A stretch of DNA of 64,000 nt from DASWNP01 sp036399175 (GCA_036399175.1 DASWNP010000026.1:1-64000), one strand, 5' to 3'; numbered from the stretch's first letter, positions 43,918-53,706 are shown. Notes: generated by a model not told the origin, from the letters alone. Made by a program: numbers and translations.

Positions 43918-44778
43918 TCAGAAGAGCGAGGGCTGGCTTTCGAGTTCGTCGGGCGAGACGATGGGTTGGCCTAAGAGGCGTTTGAGCTTGTTGGCGGAGG
44001 CGGGGGCGTGGCCTTCGTAGAAGTTGCTGAAGTAGGCGTAGATGTCCGGGGTGCGCGCGGAGAGCTGGCGGATGAGGTCGCTCCATGAGCGCAGGTTTTC
44101 GTCCTGCGGGCGCTGAAGGATGTCGAAGCGCGTGAGGTCGCGCGCGCCCATCCAGCGTATGTAGGCGAAGGGGTCGTGCATCCTTTGGGCGAGGTGAAAG
44201 AGCGTTTCGCGTCTGAGCCAGGGAGCTTCGACGAGGGCGAGGCAGACGTGCGGGTAGGGCGAGAGCAGGTCGAGCGTCGTCTCTTCAAACCAGAAGGGGT
44301 CGCGCAGCTCAATGGCGAAGCGGATGTCGCGGGGCAGGAGCGGGAGAAATTCTCTCAGGGCACGCGAGTTTTCGGGCGTGGCTTCAAACTGCGGCGGAAG
44401 CTGAATGAGGATGGAGGCGAGCTTCGCGCCGAGCTTGCGCGCTTCGTGGCAGAAATGTGCGAGCACGTCTTCGCTGCCGCGCCGGAGGGCGAGCTGGTGC
44501 GTGATGATTTGGGGGAGCTTGAGCGAGAAGGTGAAGTCGGAGGGCGTGCGTCGAGCCCATCCTTCGACGGTCGAGGCCGAGGGGACGGCGTAGAAGGTTG
44601 AATCGACTTCGACCGTGCGGAAGACGCGCGCGTAAGTTTCGAGCATCGCGCTCGCGCGCGTGCCGCGCGGGTAGAAGATGCCCGACTCGGACGCAGGCAT
44701 CGTCACCCAGTCTTCGTAGTTCCAGCCCTGACAGCCGATTTCCACCTTTGAGGTCAGTTTTGTTGGCTGCTCGTTCAT
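43918..44778 (-). CDS. DUF72 (YecE-like) protein
   Basis: A 286-residue protein of the DUF72 family with a TIM-barrel-type fold. IGCQGWNYEDWVTMPASESGIFYPRGTRASAMLETYARVFRTVEVDSTFYAVPS is the N-terminal signature; FSLKLPQIITH, ILIQLPPQFE and IAELRDPFWF-like blocks follow, with IYAYFSNFYEGHAPASA at the C-terminus. The biochemical role of the family is not established. It follows the methyltransferase on the same strand with 15 bases between, so the two form an operon. Confidence 0.88.
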   Translation of the reverse strand: MNEQPTKLTSKVEIGCQGWNYEDWVTMPASESGIFYPRGTRASAMLETYARVFRTVEVDSTFYAVPSASTVEGWARRTPSDFTFSLKLPQIITHQLALRRGSEDVLAHFCHEARKLGAKLASILIQLPPQFEATPENSRALREFLPLLPRDIRFAIELRDPFWFEETTLDLLSPYPHVCLALVEAPWLRRETLFHLAQRMHDPFAYIRWMGARDLTRFDILQRPQDENLRSWSDLIRQLSARTPDIYAYFSNFYEGHAPASANKLKRLLGQPIVSPDELESQPSLF

Positions 44779-44793
44779 CCGGTTCTCTCTATT

Positions 44794-45552
44794 TCAGACG
44801 CGACAGACGATGAGCTGCAAGATGCCGAGCAGGTGCGGCTCGACGCGAAGCGGCGTGAGTCCGGCGCGGCGCGCTTCTTCTGCTGTGCGACGGTTGAAGT
44901 GGTCGTCGCAGACGGGGACGCTCAGGCAGTTGAGGGCGTCGAAGAGGTAGCCGAGCAGACCGTTCGGGCGAACGTGTTCGAGCAGCGCGACTGTGCCGCC
45001 GGGGCGGACGACGCGGCGAAGCTCGGAGAAGGCTTCGGCGGGAGAGGCGACGGAGCAGAAGACGAGCGTGGCGAAGGCTGCGTCGAATGAGCGGTCAGGG
45101 AAGGGGAGGCGCTCGGCGCGGCTGCGGATGAGATGGATACTGGCGGGGCGTCCTTTGCGGCGCGCGATTTTGAGCATCTCGATGCTGGGGTCGATGGCTG
45201 CGCCCGTCGAGCCCGGCGGGTAGAAGGGGAAGTTTGCCCCTGTGCCTGCGCCGACTTCCAGAATGCGCGCGTCGGTCGGGAGAGCTTCGAGCGTGGCGGC
45301 TCTGAGGCGGGCGAGCCGCCAGCGTTCGAGCGGTCGCATGGCGCGGTCGTAGCCCGGGGCGAGACGGTCGTAGACGGCGGCCTCGCGCTTCGGCGTCGCC
45401 GCGCGAGACGAGCGAGCCGGCATCGTTGCGCTCGCCTCGTGCGAGGGCGTCGCCTTTGTCGTCTCCTGCGTCGGCATCGTCGCGCCTGTCTCCTGCGTCG
45501 TCGCCGCGTTTGTCTCCGGCTTCGCGGCCTTTTTCGTCTCCCGGGCGAGCAT
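44794..45552 (-). CDS. Class I SAM-dependent methyltransferase
   Basis: A 252-residue protein. The first 60 residues are a low-complexity Thr/Glu/Ala-rich stretch. The methyltransferase core follows: YDRLAPGYDRAM, the SAM loop ILEVGAGTGANFPFYP, the acidic AIDPSIEML, SFDAAFATLVFCSV and ELRRVVRPGGTVALLEHV. This matches the UbiE/phospholipid-methyltransferase-like group. The substrate is not readable. I start at the ATG at 45552 (MLARETKK); the frame continues to 45606 without support. The repeated acidic/Thr tail looks like a DNA slippage product. It is followed by the DUF72 gene. Confidence 0.85.
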   Translation of the reverse strand: MLARETKKAAKPETNAATTQETGATMPTQETTKATPSHEASATMPARSSRAATPKREAAVYDRLAPGYDRAMRPLERWRLARLRAATLEALPTDARILEVGAGTGANFPFYPPGSTGAAIDPSIEMLKIARRKGRPASIHLIRSRAERLPFPDRSFDAAFATLVFCSVASPAEAFSELRRVVRPGGTVALLEHVRPNGLLGYLFDALNCLSVPVCDDHFNRRTAEEARRAGLTPLRVEPHLLGILQLIVCRV

Positions 45553-45930
45553 GAAAAATCGGGCGGAGGAGTCCGCTTTTACATAAAATTGAATGAAAAT
45601 ATCCAAAAAATTGAATCTCGCCGCGAGCCTGCCTCCGGGAGGGCGCGCAATATCGACTCTTTTCCCGGCGCGCGGCCAAAGGCATAGCAGTTGCCCGCTT
45701 GTGACGTGCGCCAGCCGCGATTCATAAAGTTATAACAGTCTTTGAGCAGCTTGGCATCCACCGCAGTTATACCTTTTTCGTCCAGTCCGCTCTTTTAGTT
45801 CCCGTCAGACTGATAGAAGCAGAGTTTGCCTCCCGGCAGACAATCGTTTTTGAAGCTCAGCCCGACGCGGACACTCAAGCCTGTTTGAGTGCAGATTCCT
45901 AAACTCTCGAACCATTCAGAGGAGAACCCA
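45553..45930. other. Promoter region of the large TonB receptor gene
   Basis: 378 bases between divergent genes. The first part (45575-45620) is AT-rich with a repeated TTGAAT pattern, and further AT-rich spots occur near 45720-45740 and 45770. Promoters for both flanking genes should lie here, but no pair is clear enough to call. No coding frame with a protein-like translation. Confidence 0.4.
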
Positions 45931-48900
45931 ATGAGTAGAATCCTGAAACTCATCTTCCTATCTCTCGCCCTCCTTGTCGGCGCAGCCCTGCCCACTTCTG
46001 CGCAGACAACCGGCAGCATCTCCGGTCAGGTGGAGGACGAAAAAGGGGCGTCCATCCCGAACGCCACCGTCACGGCGCGCAACGCCGAGACCGGACTGAC
46101 GCGCACCACCCAGACGAGCGACGAAGGACGTTATCGCTTCTCGAATCTTCCCGTCGGCAATTACGAAGTGACGGTGGAAGTCTCCGGCTTCTCGAAGTAC
46201 GTGCAGACGGGCATCACGCTGCTTCTGAACCAGAACGCCGTCGTCGATGCGACGCTCAAGGCGGGCGGCGTGCAGGAGGTCGTGACCGTCACGGAGAACG
46301 CGGCGCTGCTGAACACGACGAGCGCAGAGGTCGGCACGCGCTTCGACGAAAGGCGACTCTCGGAGCTGCCCATCGCCACCACGCGCAACGTCTACGCCAT
46401 CGCGCTCTCGGCTCCCGGCGTCAGCCAGTTGCAGTCGAACCAGACCGGCTTCTCTTCCGGCATCAACTACTCGGCCAACGGCGGACGCGTCCGCTCCAAC
46501 AACTTTCAGGTTGACGGTCAGGACAACAACGACTTCGGCGTGGCGGGCGCGACCGTCCCGCTCAACAATCCCGATTTGATTCAGGAAGTCCGCCTCGTCA
46601 CCAACCAGTTCTCAGCCGAGTTCGGACGCAACTCCAGCTCCGTCTTCAACGCCATCACCAAGTCCGGCACGAACGATTATCACGGCTCGGCCTTCTGGTT
46701 CCACAACGACAACTCTTTTAACGCTTGCAGCAACACGGACAAGAGCGCGGGCTTCTGCTCGCAGCCCGGAACGCCCAATCACAAGAGCGAGAACGCGCCC
46801 TTCCGCGTCGAGAATCAGTTGGGCGCGACCATCGGCGGGCCCCTGCATCTGCCGCGCTTCGGCGAAGGCCCCGGCAAAGCCTACATCAGCGGGCGCGACA
46901 GAACCTTCTTCTTCGCCTCCGTCCAGCGCTGGTGGGACAGGCGCGCCACGACCGGGTTCACCTTAAACGGCGCTCCGACCGAAGCCGGACGACAGATACT
47001 TCAGGCGGCGGCGGGAAACCGTCCGCAGGTCGCAGCCCTTCTGAACTTCCTGCCGGCAGCGCAGCAGGCCACCAACTCGACCGCCAGATTCTCCCTCGGC
47101 GGTAACGTCTTCACCGTCCCGCTCGGAACCCTCACGGGGACTAATCCCTTCACCTTCGACGATTGGCAGGCATCCTTCCGTATCGACCATCGCTTCACCA
47201 GCAACCACACGCTCAACGGTCGCTATCTCTACGACGACCGCGATACGAAAGGCTCGGATCAGGCGACGCCGGCGGGAAACGCCACCAACTCTCTGATTCG
47301 CTCGCAGGCCGTCAACACCTCTCTGACGAGCGTGCTCTCGCCGACCGTCGTCAACGAAGTGCGCGGCGCATACCTGCGTCAGGCGCAGAACTTCACCAGC
47401 CAGAACCCAAGCTCTGAGACCATCCCTTCAATCGAAATCTCCGAGCTTGGTCTCATCGGCTTCAACGCGGCGGCCAGCCGCACAGGCATCGGCCTCGCCG
47501 TCAATCTGCCGCAGTTCGCCTTCCGCCAGACCTACCAGCTTCAGGACAACCTGACCTGGACGCGCGGCAATCACGGCTTCAAGTTCGGCGTTGACATCCG
47601 TCGCAACCAGCTCAAGCAGTTCTTCTTCCCGACCATCCGAGGCCGTCTCTTCTACGCCTCGCTCGACCGCTTCGTTAACGACGTGGCCGACGTGGCGACC
47701 GTGAACAAGCCTCTCGCGGGCGGCGTCGAAGTTTTCTATTACGACTGGCACGATTTCTTCGCCTACGGGCAGGACGAATGGAAGATTAGACCCAACTTCA
47801 CGCTCACGCTCGGCCTGCGCTACGAGTCTCCGGGACAGCCCATCCGCGACCTCGTGCAGGTCAACGACCGCATCGTGCAGGCGGCAGGCGGCAACGAAGG
47901 CTTCCGCTTCACGCCCGTTCCGTCGCGCGACACGGACAACTTCCAGCCGCGCATCGGCTTCAACTGGAATCTACGCACCAGCTCCGAGGGCTTCATCGGC
48001 ATGCTCACGGGCGGCGACAGAACCGTGCTTCGAGGCGGCTACGCGCGCACGAACGACTACGCCTTCACCAACATCGTGTCGAACATCGCCAGCTCTTTCC
48101 CCTTCGTCGCCTCCGTTACGCTACAGACCGTTGCGCAGACTCCGACGGCTGTCACGCCTAACCCCGGCCCCGGCGTCAACAACGCTTTCACAGTGCTCCC
48201 GACCATTCAGGGCGCGACGGGCTTGAACCCGAACTCGCTGACGCGCACGGTCGTCGCCGGAGACCTCCGCTCGCCGACCTACGACTCCTTCAGCTTTGAA
48301 GTGCAGCGCGAGCTTTCCAGGGATATGATCCTGCGCGTCGGCTACGTCGGCTCGAAGGGCAGAGACCTCTTCGCAACGCTCGACGGCAACCCGGTTCGCC
48401 GCGACGCGATTCTCTCGGGCGCGAGCCGCAACTGCACTCCGTCGGCTGCCGACAGTTGCCGCGTAGACCCGGCGCGCTCCATCATCCGCCTGCGCGCCAA
48501 CGCAGCCGAGTCCATCTATCACTCGATGCAGACCAGCTTCGAGAAGCGCCTCAGCCGAGGCTTCAGCGCGGGCGTTCACTACACCTGGAGCACCTTCATC
48601 GACACGGCTTCGGAAATCTTCAATCCCTCGGGCGCTGAAGTGGCCGTCGCGCAAAACTCCTTCGACCTGCGCGCCGACCGTGCGCGCTCATCCTACGACC
48701 GCCCGCATCGCTTCACCGGAAACTTCGTCTACGAGTTTCCGTTTATGCGCGAGCAGCGCGGCTTCGCCGGTCGCCTGCTCGGCGGATGGCAGGTCAACTC
48801 CTTCTTCACCTTCCAGAGCGGCGCGCCCTTCACGCCCCTCAACGGCTCCGACCCGGCGGGCGCTCTCTCCGGCATCGACGCCCTCGTCGGCAACGCCATC

Positions 48901-49251
48901 CGCGCCAATCTCAACACGAACCTCGACGTGGCACGCCTGAGCGTCGAAGAGCTGGTCGCCGCCGGTGGCCGCTCGCTCTTCAGCGCCGTCACGGCCACGC
49001 AGCGCTACGGCAGCGCCGGTCGAAACATCCTGCGCGCCGACGGCATCGGCAACGTCGATTTTGGTATTCTCAAGAACACCAACATCACCGAGAACCACCG
49101 GCTCCAACTGCGCGCAGACTTCTTCAACGCGACAAATACGCGCAACTTCGGTATCCCCGAAGGGCGCATCAACTCCGCGCAGTTCCTCAACCAGTGGGGC
49201 ACGGACGGCGGCAATCGTCGCGTCGTCGTCGGCATCCGCTACGTCTTCTAA
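45931..49251 (+). CDS. Oar-like TonB-dependent outer-membrane receptor with carboxypeptidase-regulatory domain
   Basis: A 1106-residue outer-membrane protein. Signal peptide 1-24 (IFLSLALLVGAALPTSAQ) is followed by a CnaB/carboxypeptidase-regulatory domain (GSISGQVEDEKGASIPNATVTARNAETG, about 26-110). Then come a plug domain (SSGINYSANGGRVRSNNFQVDGQDNNDFG, IQEVRLVTNQFSAEFGRNSSSVFNAITKSG) and a long TonB-type beta-barrel ending in the aromatic residue of VVVGIRYVF. Such Oar-like proteins are abundant in Acidobacteria; they bind and import large substrates or proteins. The substrate is not evident. GAGGAG precedes the ATG at 45931. A terminator follows at 49327, so it is a single-gene unit. Confidence 0.92.
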   Translation: MSRILKLIFLSLALLVGAALPTSAQTTGSISGQVEDEKGASIPNATVTARNAETGLTRTTQTSDEGRYRFSNLPVGNYEVTVEVSGFSKYVQTGITLLLNQNAVVDATLKAGGVQEVVTVTENAALLNTTSAEVGTRFDERRLSELPIATTRNVYAIALSAPGVSQLQSNQTGFSSGINYSANGGRVRSNNFQVDGQDNNDFGVAGATVPLNNPDLIQEVRLVTNQFSAEFGRNSSSVFNAITKSGTNDYHGSAFWFHNDNSFNACSNTDKSAGFCSQPGTPNHKSENAPFRVENQLGATIGGPLHLPRFGEGPGKAYISGRDRTFFFASVQRWWDRRATTGFTLNGAPTEAGRQILQAAAGNRPQVAALLNFLPAAQQATNSTARFSLGGNVFTVPLGTLTGTNPFTFDDWQASFRIDHRFTSNHTLNGRYLYDDRDTKGSDQATPAGNATNSLIRSQAVNTSLTSVLSPTVVNEVRGAYLRQAQNFTSQNPSSETIPSIEISELGLIGFNAAASRTGIGLAVNLPQFAFRQTYQLQDNLTWTRGNHGFKFGVDIRRNQLKQFFFPTIRGRLFYASLDRFVNDVADVATVNKPLAGGVEVFYYDWHDFFAYGQDEWKIRPNFTLTLGLRYESPGQPIRDLVQVNDRIVQAAGGNEGFRFTPVPSRDTDNFQPRIGFNWNLRTSSEGFIGMLTGGDRTVLRGGYARTNDYAFTNIVSNIASSFPFVASVTLQTVAQTPTAVTPNPGPGVNNAFTVLPTIQGATGLNPNSLTRTVVAGDLRSPTYDSFSFEVQRELSRDMILRVGYVGSKGRDLFATLDGNPVRRDAILSGASRNCTPSAADSCRVDPARSIIRLRANAAESIYHSMQTSFEKRLSRGFSAGVHYTWSTFIDTASEIFNPSGAEVAVAQNSFDLRADRARSSYDRPHRFTGNFVYEFPFMREQRGFAGRLLGGWQVNSFFTFQSGAPFTPLNGSDPAGALSGIDALVGNAIRANLNTNLDVARLSVEELVAAGGRSLFSAVTATQRYGSAGRNILRADGIGNVDFGILKNTNITENHRLQLRADFFNATNTRNFGIPEGRINSAQFLNQWGTDGGNRRVVVGIRYVF

Positions 49252-49326
49252 GCTCCCGCGTGCACGCAGAAGTCCGGGTCGAAAGCTTTTCGGCTCGGCT
49301 CTCGGAAACACGTCGGGTGAAAAATC

Positions 49327-49365
49327 GGGGCTGGAGAAGCGTTGCTTCTTCAGCCCCGCCTTTTC
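49327..49365 (+). terminator. Intrinsic terminator after the TonB receptor gene
   Basis: A 14-bp stem (49327-49340 with 49344-49357, one mismatch) and a short loop, followed by GCCTTTTC. It lies 75 bases after the stop codon. Confidence 0.75.
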
Positions 49366-49447
49366 AAGCCTCAGCCGTTCGGCGATAATCGCTTCCCGGT
49401 TGATACTTCACCCGAGCCAGCATCTAGCTTCGACGGAGAAAACGGTG

Positions 49448-50110
49448 ATGAAGACTCTACTTCTCCTGCTCTCTCTCTCGGCTGCGACCGTCTCGCCCGC
49501 CGCGCCGCACGCCCGCTCTCTTCAGGACGCTCCGACGCAGGAATCTTCTGCGCCGAACTCTCCGGCAGACGCTCCCGGCATTGCGGTCGTCAAATTCGGC
49601 TGGTCGAAGGAGCGCATCGACTGGGAGCGCGACCCCTTCGGCGGCCCCATCGAAAACATCGAAGAGATGCGCGCTCGCACCAGAAACGAGAAGCGAATCG
49701 ACGATGCCAAGAGAGGCGGCGGCAAGGCAGCCGAGCAGATACAGCGCGAAGCTCGCGCCGATGCCGCTAACATTCAGGCCGTCCGGCAGCTCTCAGCCCG
49801 ACCCTCGCGCTACGTCTTCGTCTATAAAACCTCTCTCAAAAACACGGGCAGCAAAACTATCAAGTCGATTGATTGGGACTACGTCTTTTTCGACGCCGGG
49901 ACGACCAGAGAGATTGGCCGTCACATGTTTTCGAGCGAAGAAAAGATTGCCCCCGGCAAGTCGAAAGAGCTGAGCTTCACCATCCGCCGACCGCCGACCG
50001 CCACCGTCAGCCTCCAATCTCTCAACGAGAAGGAGCGCAAAGGGCTCGACGAGCGCATCGTCGTCATGCGCATCGAATACGAGGACGGCACAATCTGGCA
50101 GAGACCTTGA
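49448..50110 (+). CDS. Secreted protein, unknown function
   Basis: A 220-residue protein with a signal peptide (LLLLLSLSAATVSPAAPHARS). The mature part starts with a Pro/Ser-rich linker, then VVKFGWSKERIDWERDPFGGPIENIEEM, a charged helical stretch (NEKRIDDAKRGGGKAAEQIQREARADAANIQAVRQL) and a beta-rich domain (YVFVYKTSLKNTGSKTIKSIDWDYVFFDAGT). The last part reads like a protein with an Ig-type fold. I do not know a named family. The ATG at 49448 is close to AACGGTG and gives a normal export signal. Confidence 0.7.
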   Translation: MKTLLLLLSLSAATVSPAAPHARSLQDAPTQESSAPNSPADAPGIAVVKFGWSKERIDWERDPFGGPIENIEEMRARTRNEKRIDDAKRGGGKAAEQIQREARADAANIQAVRQLSARPSRYVFVYKTSLKNTGSKTIKSIDWDYVFFDAGTTREIGRHMFSSEEKIAPGKSKELSFTIRRPPTATVSLQSLNEKERKGLDERIVVMRIEYEDGTIWQRP

Positions 50111-50411
50111 ACGCATCTGCCGCCGAAGTCTGAATCTCAAGCCCGACGCTTCGCCCTGACGCTCGTCCGGCATCCGCTTCAAAAATCTACGGTTGAAGCG
50201 GCACTCGTCCCCGGCTTGACGCCGCCGCTCTGCGGGTGTTAGCGTTTCGTCCTCGACGACAGAGGGTTTCGATTCTTCGCCGCGCCCGACCCGTTTCTGC
50301 GTAGGCGACGACCGGAAGCCTCCGAAAGCCCCGAAGCTTCGTCCAGTTCTTTTCACCACACGATAAAATTATCGCTATTTCGGACTCGCTCGCTCTCGCG
50401 CGAGCGAGTCC

Positions 50412-50605
50412 GACCGTCGCAGGTAGCCCCGAAGAAGAGGGGCGACAAGGGAAGCCGGGTGCAAAGCCCGCACGGTTCCCGCCACTGTAGACCGGCGATT
50501 GTGTCGCTTGCCGAAGAAATGGTCACTTGAGCACTCGAAAGCGTGCCTGGGAAGGCCGCGCAAGCCGACGCGCCCGAGCCGGAAGTCAGGAAACCTTGCC
50601 TGAAC
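50412..50605 (+). promoter_or_regulatory. Cobalamin riboswitch (AdoCbl type)
   Basis: The leader holds the classic B12 elements in order: a GCAGGT start, GGGAAGCCGGGTGCAAAGCC, the B12 box GCCACTGTA at 50481, and the 3' end GAGCCGGAAGTCAGGAAACC followed by TTGCCTG. A strong hairpin (50382-50393 with 50400-50411) precedes it. The aptamer binds adenosylcobalamin and shuts off downstream expression. It lies 424 bases ahead of the BtuB-like gene, whose operon encodes cobalamin uptake and adenosylation. Confidence 0.95.
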
Positions 50606-50681
50606 GGACGATAGACGATGGACGATGGACGATGGCCGGAATTTTGTCTGGCTATCGTCTATGGTCTATCGTCCATCGTCC
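50606..50681. repeat. Heptamer-unit palindrome (ACGATGG family)
   Basis: Left arm 50606-50637 and right arm 50650-50681, inverted copies with few mismatches, units GACGATG, GACGATA. It starts directly at the 3' end of the riboswitch aptamer. The same family recurs at 53544-53706 downstream of the BtuB-like gene. Confidence 0.9.
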
Positions 50682-50837
50682 AAACTTCGACGGCGGCGAC
50701 CGCTTACGCTCCGGGAAAGAGCGAGTGGCGTCAGGCAGTTCGGACGAGGTGTTGACAGGATGCGTTCGGGCTTGAGCCTCGAAGCTCACGCACGATGCGC
50801 GCCTTCTCACTTCGTCTCTTGCCGGTTTCATCCGACG

Positions 50838-50884
50838 CGCCCTCGGTCTTCCTTCAAACGGAAGATCGAGGGCGTTTTGATTTT
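50838..50884 (+). terminator. Intrinsic terminator in the cobalamin leader
   Basis: A 15-bp stem (50838-50852 with 50860-50874, one mismatch) and a 7-base loop, followed by TTTTGATTTT. It is the only clear terminator between the aptamer and the BtuB-like gene, so it is the likely off-switch of the riboswitch, although 230 bases separate them. Confidence 0.8.
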
Positions 50885-50930
50885 CAGGGTCGGACGGCTC
50901 GAAGCCTCCCCGCGCTCGTCTCTTCTCGAC

Positions 50931-51010
50931 GGTGAGCGGTAAGCAGTAAGCAGTAAGCGGCCAGCGGCTTTCTGTTTTACTGCTCACTGCTTACCGCTCA
51001 CTGCTCACTG
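50931..51010. repeat. Heptamer-unit palindrome (GCAGTAA family)
   Basis: Left arm about 50931-50965 and right arm 50973-51010, units GCAGTAA, GCGGTAA and GCAGTGA in 7-bp steps. It ends 18 bases before the BtuB-like start and could affect ribosome access. Confidence 0.87.
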
Positions 51011-51028
51011 ATAAAGGATTTAGAGACC

Positions 51029-53521
51029 ATGAGAAGAGAAACCAGTATTCAGAAATTTTTATTCGCGCTCACCTTCGCGCTCCTGCTTTGCCCGGGCACG
51101 ACGAGAGTGCGCGCTCAGGGCGCAAGCGTTGCGAGACCGGCGGCAGCCTCCGCGCAAACTTCAGACACGGCGACCATCTCGGGGCGCGTCCTAGACCCGC
51201 AGGGCGCGGGCGTCGCGGGCGCGACGCTGACGCTCTACGCGCGCGACGCGCGTCCGGCCTCGCGCATCTCGACGACGACCGACCGGACGGGCGCTTATCG
51301 CTTCGAGCTTCTGGCCGCGCCCGCCGAGTACATCATCGAGACCGAAGGCGTCGGCTTCGAGCGCACGGGGGCGCGCGTCCTGCGCGTCGAGCGCGGAGCG
51401 AGCGTCGTACTCGACATCCCGCTCGCGCTCGCGGGCTTGCGCGCAGATGTCGTCGTCACGGCGTCCGACTCGCCGCAGCCGGTCGATGAAGTCTCGAAGG
51501 CCGTGACGGTCGTCGGGCGCGCAGAGATTGAAGAGCGCGACGAGCTTTCCATCACCGAGGCGCTTCGTACCGTGCCGGGCTTGCGCGTGCAGCGAAGCGG
51601 CGGCCCCGGCTCGCTCACCACCGTCAAGATGCGCGGCCTGCGAAATCAGGATACCGCCGTGCTCGTCGATGGCCTGCGCTTCCGCGACGTGACGACGCTC
51701 TACGGCGACGCTTCGAGCTTTCTCTCCGACCTGCTCGTGACCGACGTGAGTCGCGTCGAAGTGCTGCGCGGCTCGGGCTCGTCGCTCTACGGGACGAATG
51801 CTATCGGCGGCGTCGTCCATATCGTCACCGACGAGGGCGGAAGCCCGTTTCGCGGAAGCCTGCTCGCTGAGGGCGGCAGTCTCGGTCTCTTTCGCGGTCG
51901 CGCGCAGCTCGCGGGCGGCGCGGGCGAGGCCGACCGCCTCGTCTACAGCGCGGGCGTCACGCATCTCAACGTCTCTCGCGGCGTGGACGGCGACGATGCC
52001 ACGCGCAACACCAACGCGCAGGGACGCCTGCTCTTCCGACTGACGCCGACCGCAACTCTTTCCGCGCGCCTCTACGCGGGCGACGCCTTTCTTCAACTCA
52101 ACGACACCCCGCAGGCCACGGGCGCGCTGCCCGCGCGCGGCATCGTCGAAGCCGTGCCGCTCGCTTTGAAGGAGCTTCGACGCTTCGAGTCGGGCACGCC
52201 GCTCGCGCAGCTCGACGCAGGCGCGGCCACCTTCGTCCCCGCAGCCAACGACCCCGACTCTTCGCGCGCCACGCGCTTCTTCACAGGCGCTCTCACCTTC
52301 GCCCAGCGCCCCGCCGAAGCCTTCGGCTACTCCGTCGCCTATCAAGGGCTCACGACCCGCTCGTCCTTCCGCGAAGGCCCGGCGGGCACTTCCTTCTTCG
52401 AGCCTGCGGGAAGCGAGAGCGACACCAACGAAGGACGCGTCCACACCCTCAACGCCCGCGCCGACCTCCGGCTCGGACGACACAACTTCCTGACCGCCGG
52501 ATACGAGTTCGAGAGCGAGGATTTCAACAATCGCCTCCGCTCCTTCGACCCCGCCAACAACTCTTCGGTCGAAGTCGCGCAGCGCAGCCACACCTTCTTC
52601 ATCCAGGACCAGCTTCGCTTCCTCGAAGACAGACTGCAACTATCGGCGGCCTTCCGCACGCAGCGTTTCTCCCTGAGCAGCCCGCGCTTTGAGCCGGCGG
52701 CGGGCGCACCTTACGCCGGTCTCAGCTTTGAAGCGCCGCCCGTCGCCTACACCGGCGACGGCTCAATCGCATATCTCTTCCGCTCTACGGGGACGAAGCT
52801 TCGCGCCCACGTAGGCAACGGCTACCGCGCCCCTTCGCTCTACGAACGCTTCGGCAGGTTCTACTCCGTCTTCGGCTATTCCGTCTTCGGCGACCCGCGA
52901 CTGCGCCCCGAACGCTCCATCGCCTTCGACGCCGGAATCGACCAGACGCTCGCCCAGAATCGCGTCCGTCTCTCGGCCACCTACTTCTACACGCGCCTAC
53001 AGGAAATCATCGACTTCGGACTCACCCCCGACGACCCCTTCGGACGTTTCTTCGGCTACTTCAACACCGGCGGCGGCCTCGCGCGCGGCGCAGAGCTGAG
53101 CGCCGAACTCGCGCCGACGCGCACGCTCAACCTTTTCGTCTCATACACCTACACCAACAGCGACCAGCGCCGCCCCATCCTTCAGGACGTGCTCCAAACC
53201 TTCGGCGTCTCCGACCACCAGTTCACCCTCGTCGCCACGCAGCGCATTGGCCGACGCTTCCTGCTCAACTTCGACCTCTTCGCCGCCAGCGACTACCTCG
53301 TCGGCTCCATCTTCGACAACCAGACCTTCGGCAACCCCGTCTATCGCTTCGACGGCCCCGTCAAAGCCGACCTCGCAGCCAGCTACACGCTCCCCCTCGC
53401 GCGCTCCCGCTCCATACGCTTCTTCGGCAAGCTCGAAAATCTCTTCGACCGCGCCAACTACGAAAACGGCTTCCGCACACCGGGGCGCACCGCCCTCGCG
53501 GGCGCAGCCTACAGCTTTTGA
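51029..53521 (+). CDS. btuB: BtuB-like TonB-dependent cobalamin receptor
   Basis: An 830-residue outer-membrane protein. The signal peptide (FALTFALLLCPGTTRVRAQ) is followed by a CnaB-like domain (ISGRVLDPQGAGVAGATLTLYARD), a plug domain (ELSITEALRTVPGLRVQRSGGPGSLTTVKMRGLRNQDTAVLVDGLRFRD, SRVEVLRGSGSSLYGTNAIGGVVHIVT) and a TonB barrel (FRSTGTKLRAHVGNGYRAPSLYERFG) ending in Phe. The plug and barrel match vitamin or siderophore receptors rather than the Oar group. Cobalamin is inferred from the riboswitch upstream and the BtuFDC genes downstream. The operon continues with DUF5522 and btuF. A heptamer palindrome of one family brackets the gene on both sides. Confidence 0.88.
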   Translation: MRRETSIQKFLFALTFALLLCPGTTRVRAQGASVARPAAASAQTSDTATISGRVLDPQGAGVAGATLTLYARDARPASRISTTTDRTGAYRFELLAAPAEYIIETEGVGFERTGARVLRVERGASVVLDIPLALAGLRADVVVTASDSPQPVDEVSKAVTVVGRAEIEERDELSITEALRTVPGLRVQRSGGPGSLTTVKMRGLRNQDTAVLVDGLRFRDVTTLYGDASSFLSDLLVTDVSRVEVLRGSGSSLYGTNAIGGVVHIVTDEGGSPFRGSLLAEGGSLGLFRGRAQLAGGAGEADRLVYSAGVTHLNVSRGVDGDDATRNTNAQGRLLFRLTPTATLSARLYAGDAFLQLNDTPQATGALPARGIVEAVPLALKELRRFESGTPLAQLDAGAATFVPAANDPDSSRATRFFTGALTFAQRPAEAFGYSVAYQGLTTRSSFREGPAGTSFFEPAGSESDTNEGRVHTLNARADLRLGRHNFLTAGYEFESEDFNNRLRSFDPANNSSVEVAQRSHTFFIQDQLRFLEDRLQLSAAFRTQRFSLSSPRFEPAAGAPYAGLSFEAPPVAYTGDGSIAYLFRSTGTKLRAHVGNGYRAPSLYERFGRFYSVFGYSVFGDPRLRPERSIAFDAGIDQTLAQNRVRLSATYFYTRLQEIIDFGLTPDDPFGRFFGYFNTGGGLARGAELSAELAPTRTLNLFVSYTYTNSDQRRPILQDVLQTFGVSDHQFTLVATQRIGRRFLLNFDLFAASDYLVGSIFDNQTFGNPVYRFDGPVKADLAASYTLPLARSRSIRFFGKLENLFDRANYENGFRTPGRTALAGAAYSF

Positions 53522-53543
53522 TACGGACGATGGGCGGTAATCA

Positions 53544-53706
53544 GACGATGGACGATAGACCATAGACGATGGACGAGTAACAGCGACGACAGGCACAGGC
53601 GACGCATGATGGACGATGAACGCGAAGGACAGGTTAGGATTGACAGAAGCGTAACCCCGAACAAGAACGCTTCCGGCCATCGTCCATCGTCTATCGTCCA
53701 TCGTCC
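53544..53706. repeat. Heptamer-unit palindrome (ACGATGG family) with long spacer
   Basis: Left arm 53544-53576 and right arm 53675-53706 are inverted copies, of the same family as the element at 50606. The 98-base spacer contains the possible first codons of the DUF5522 frame, so the right arm is translated if that start is used. Confidence 0.85.
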
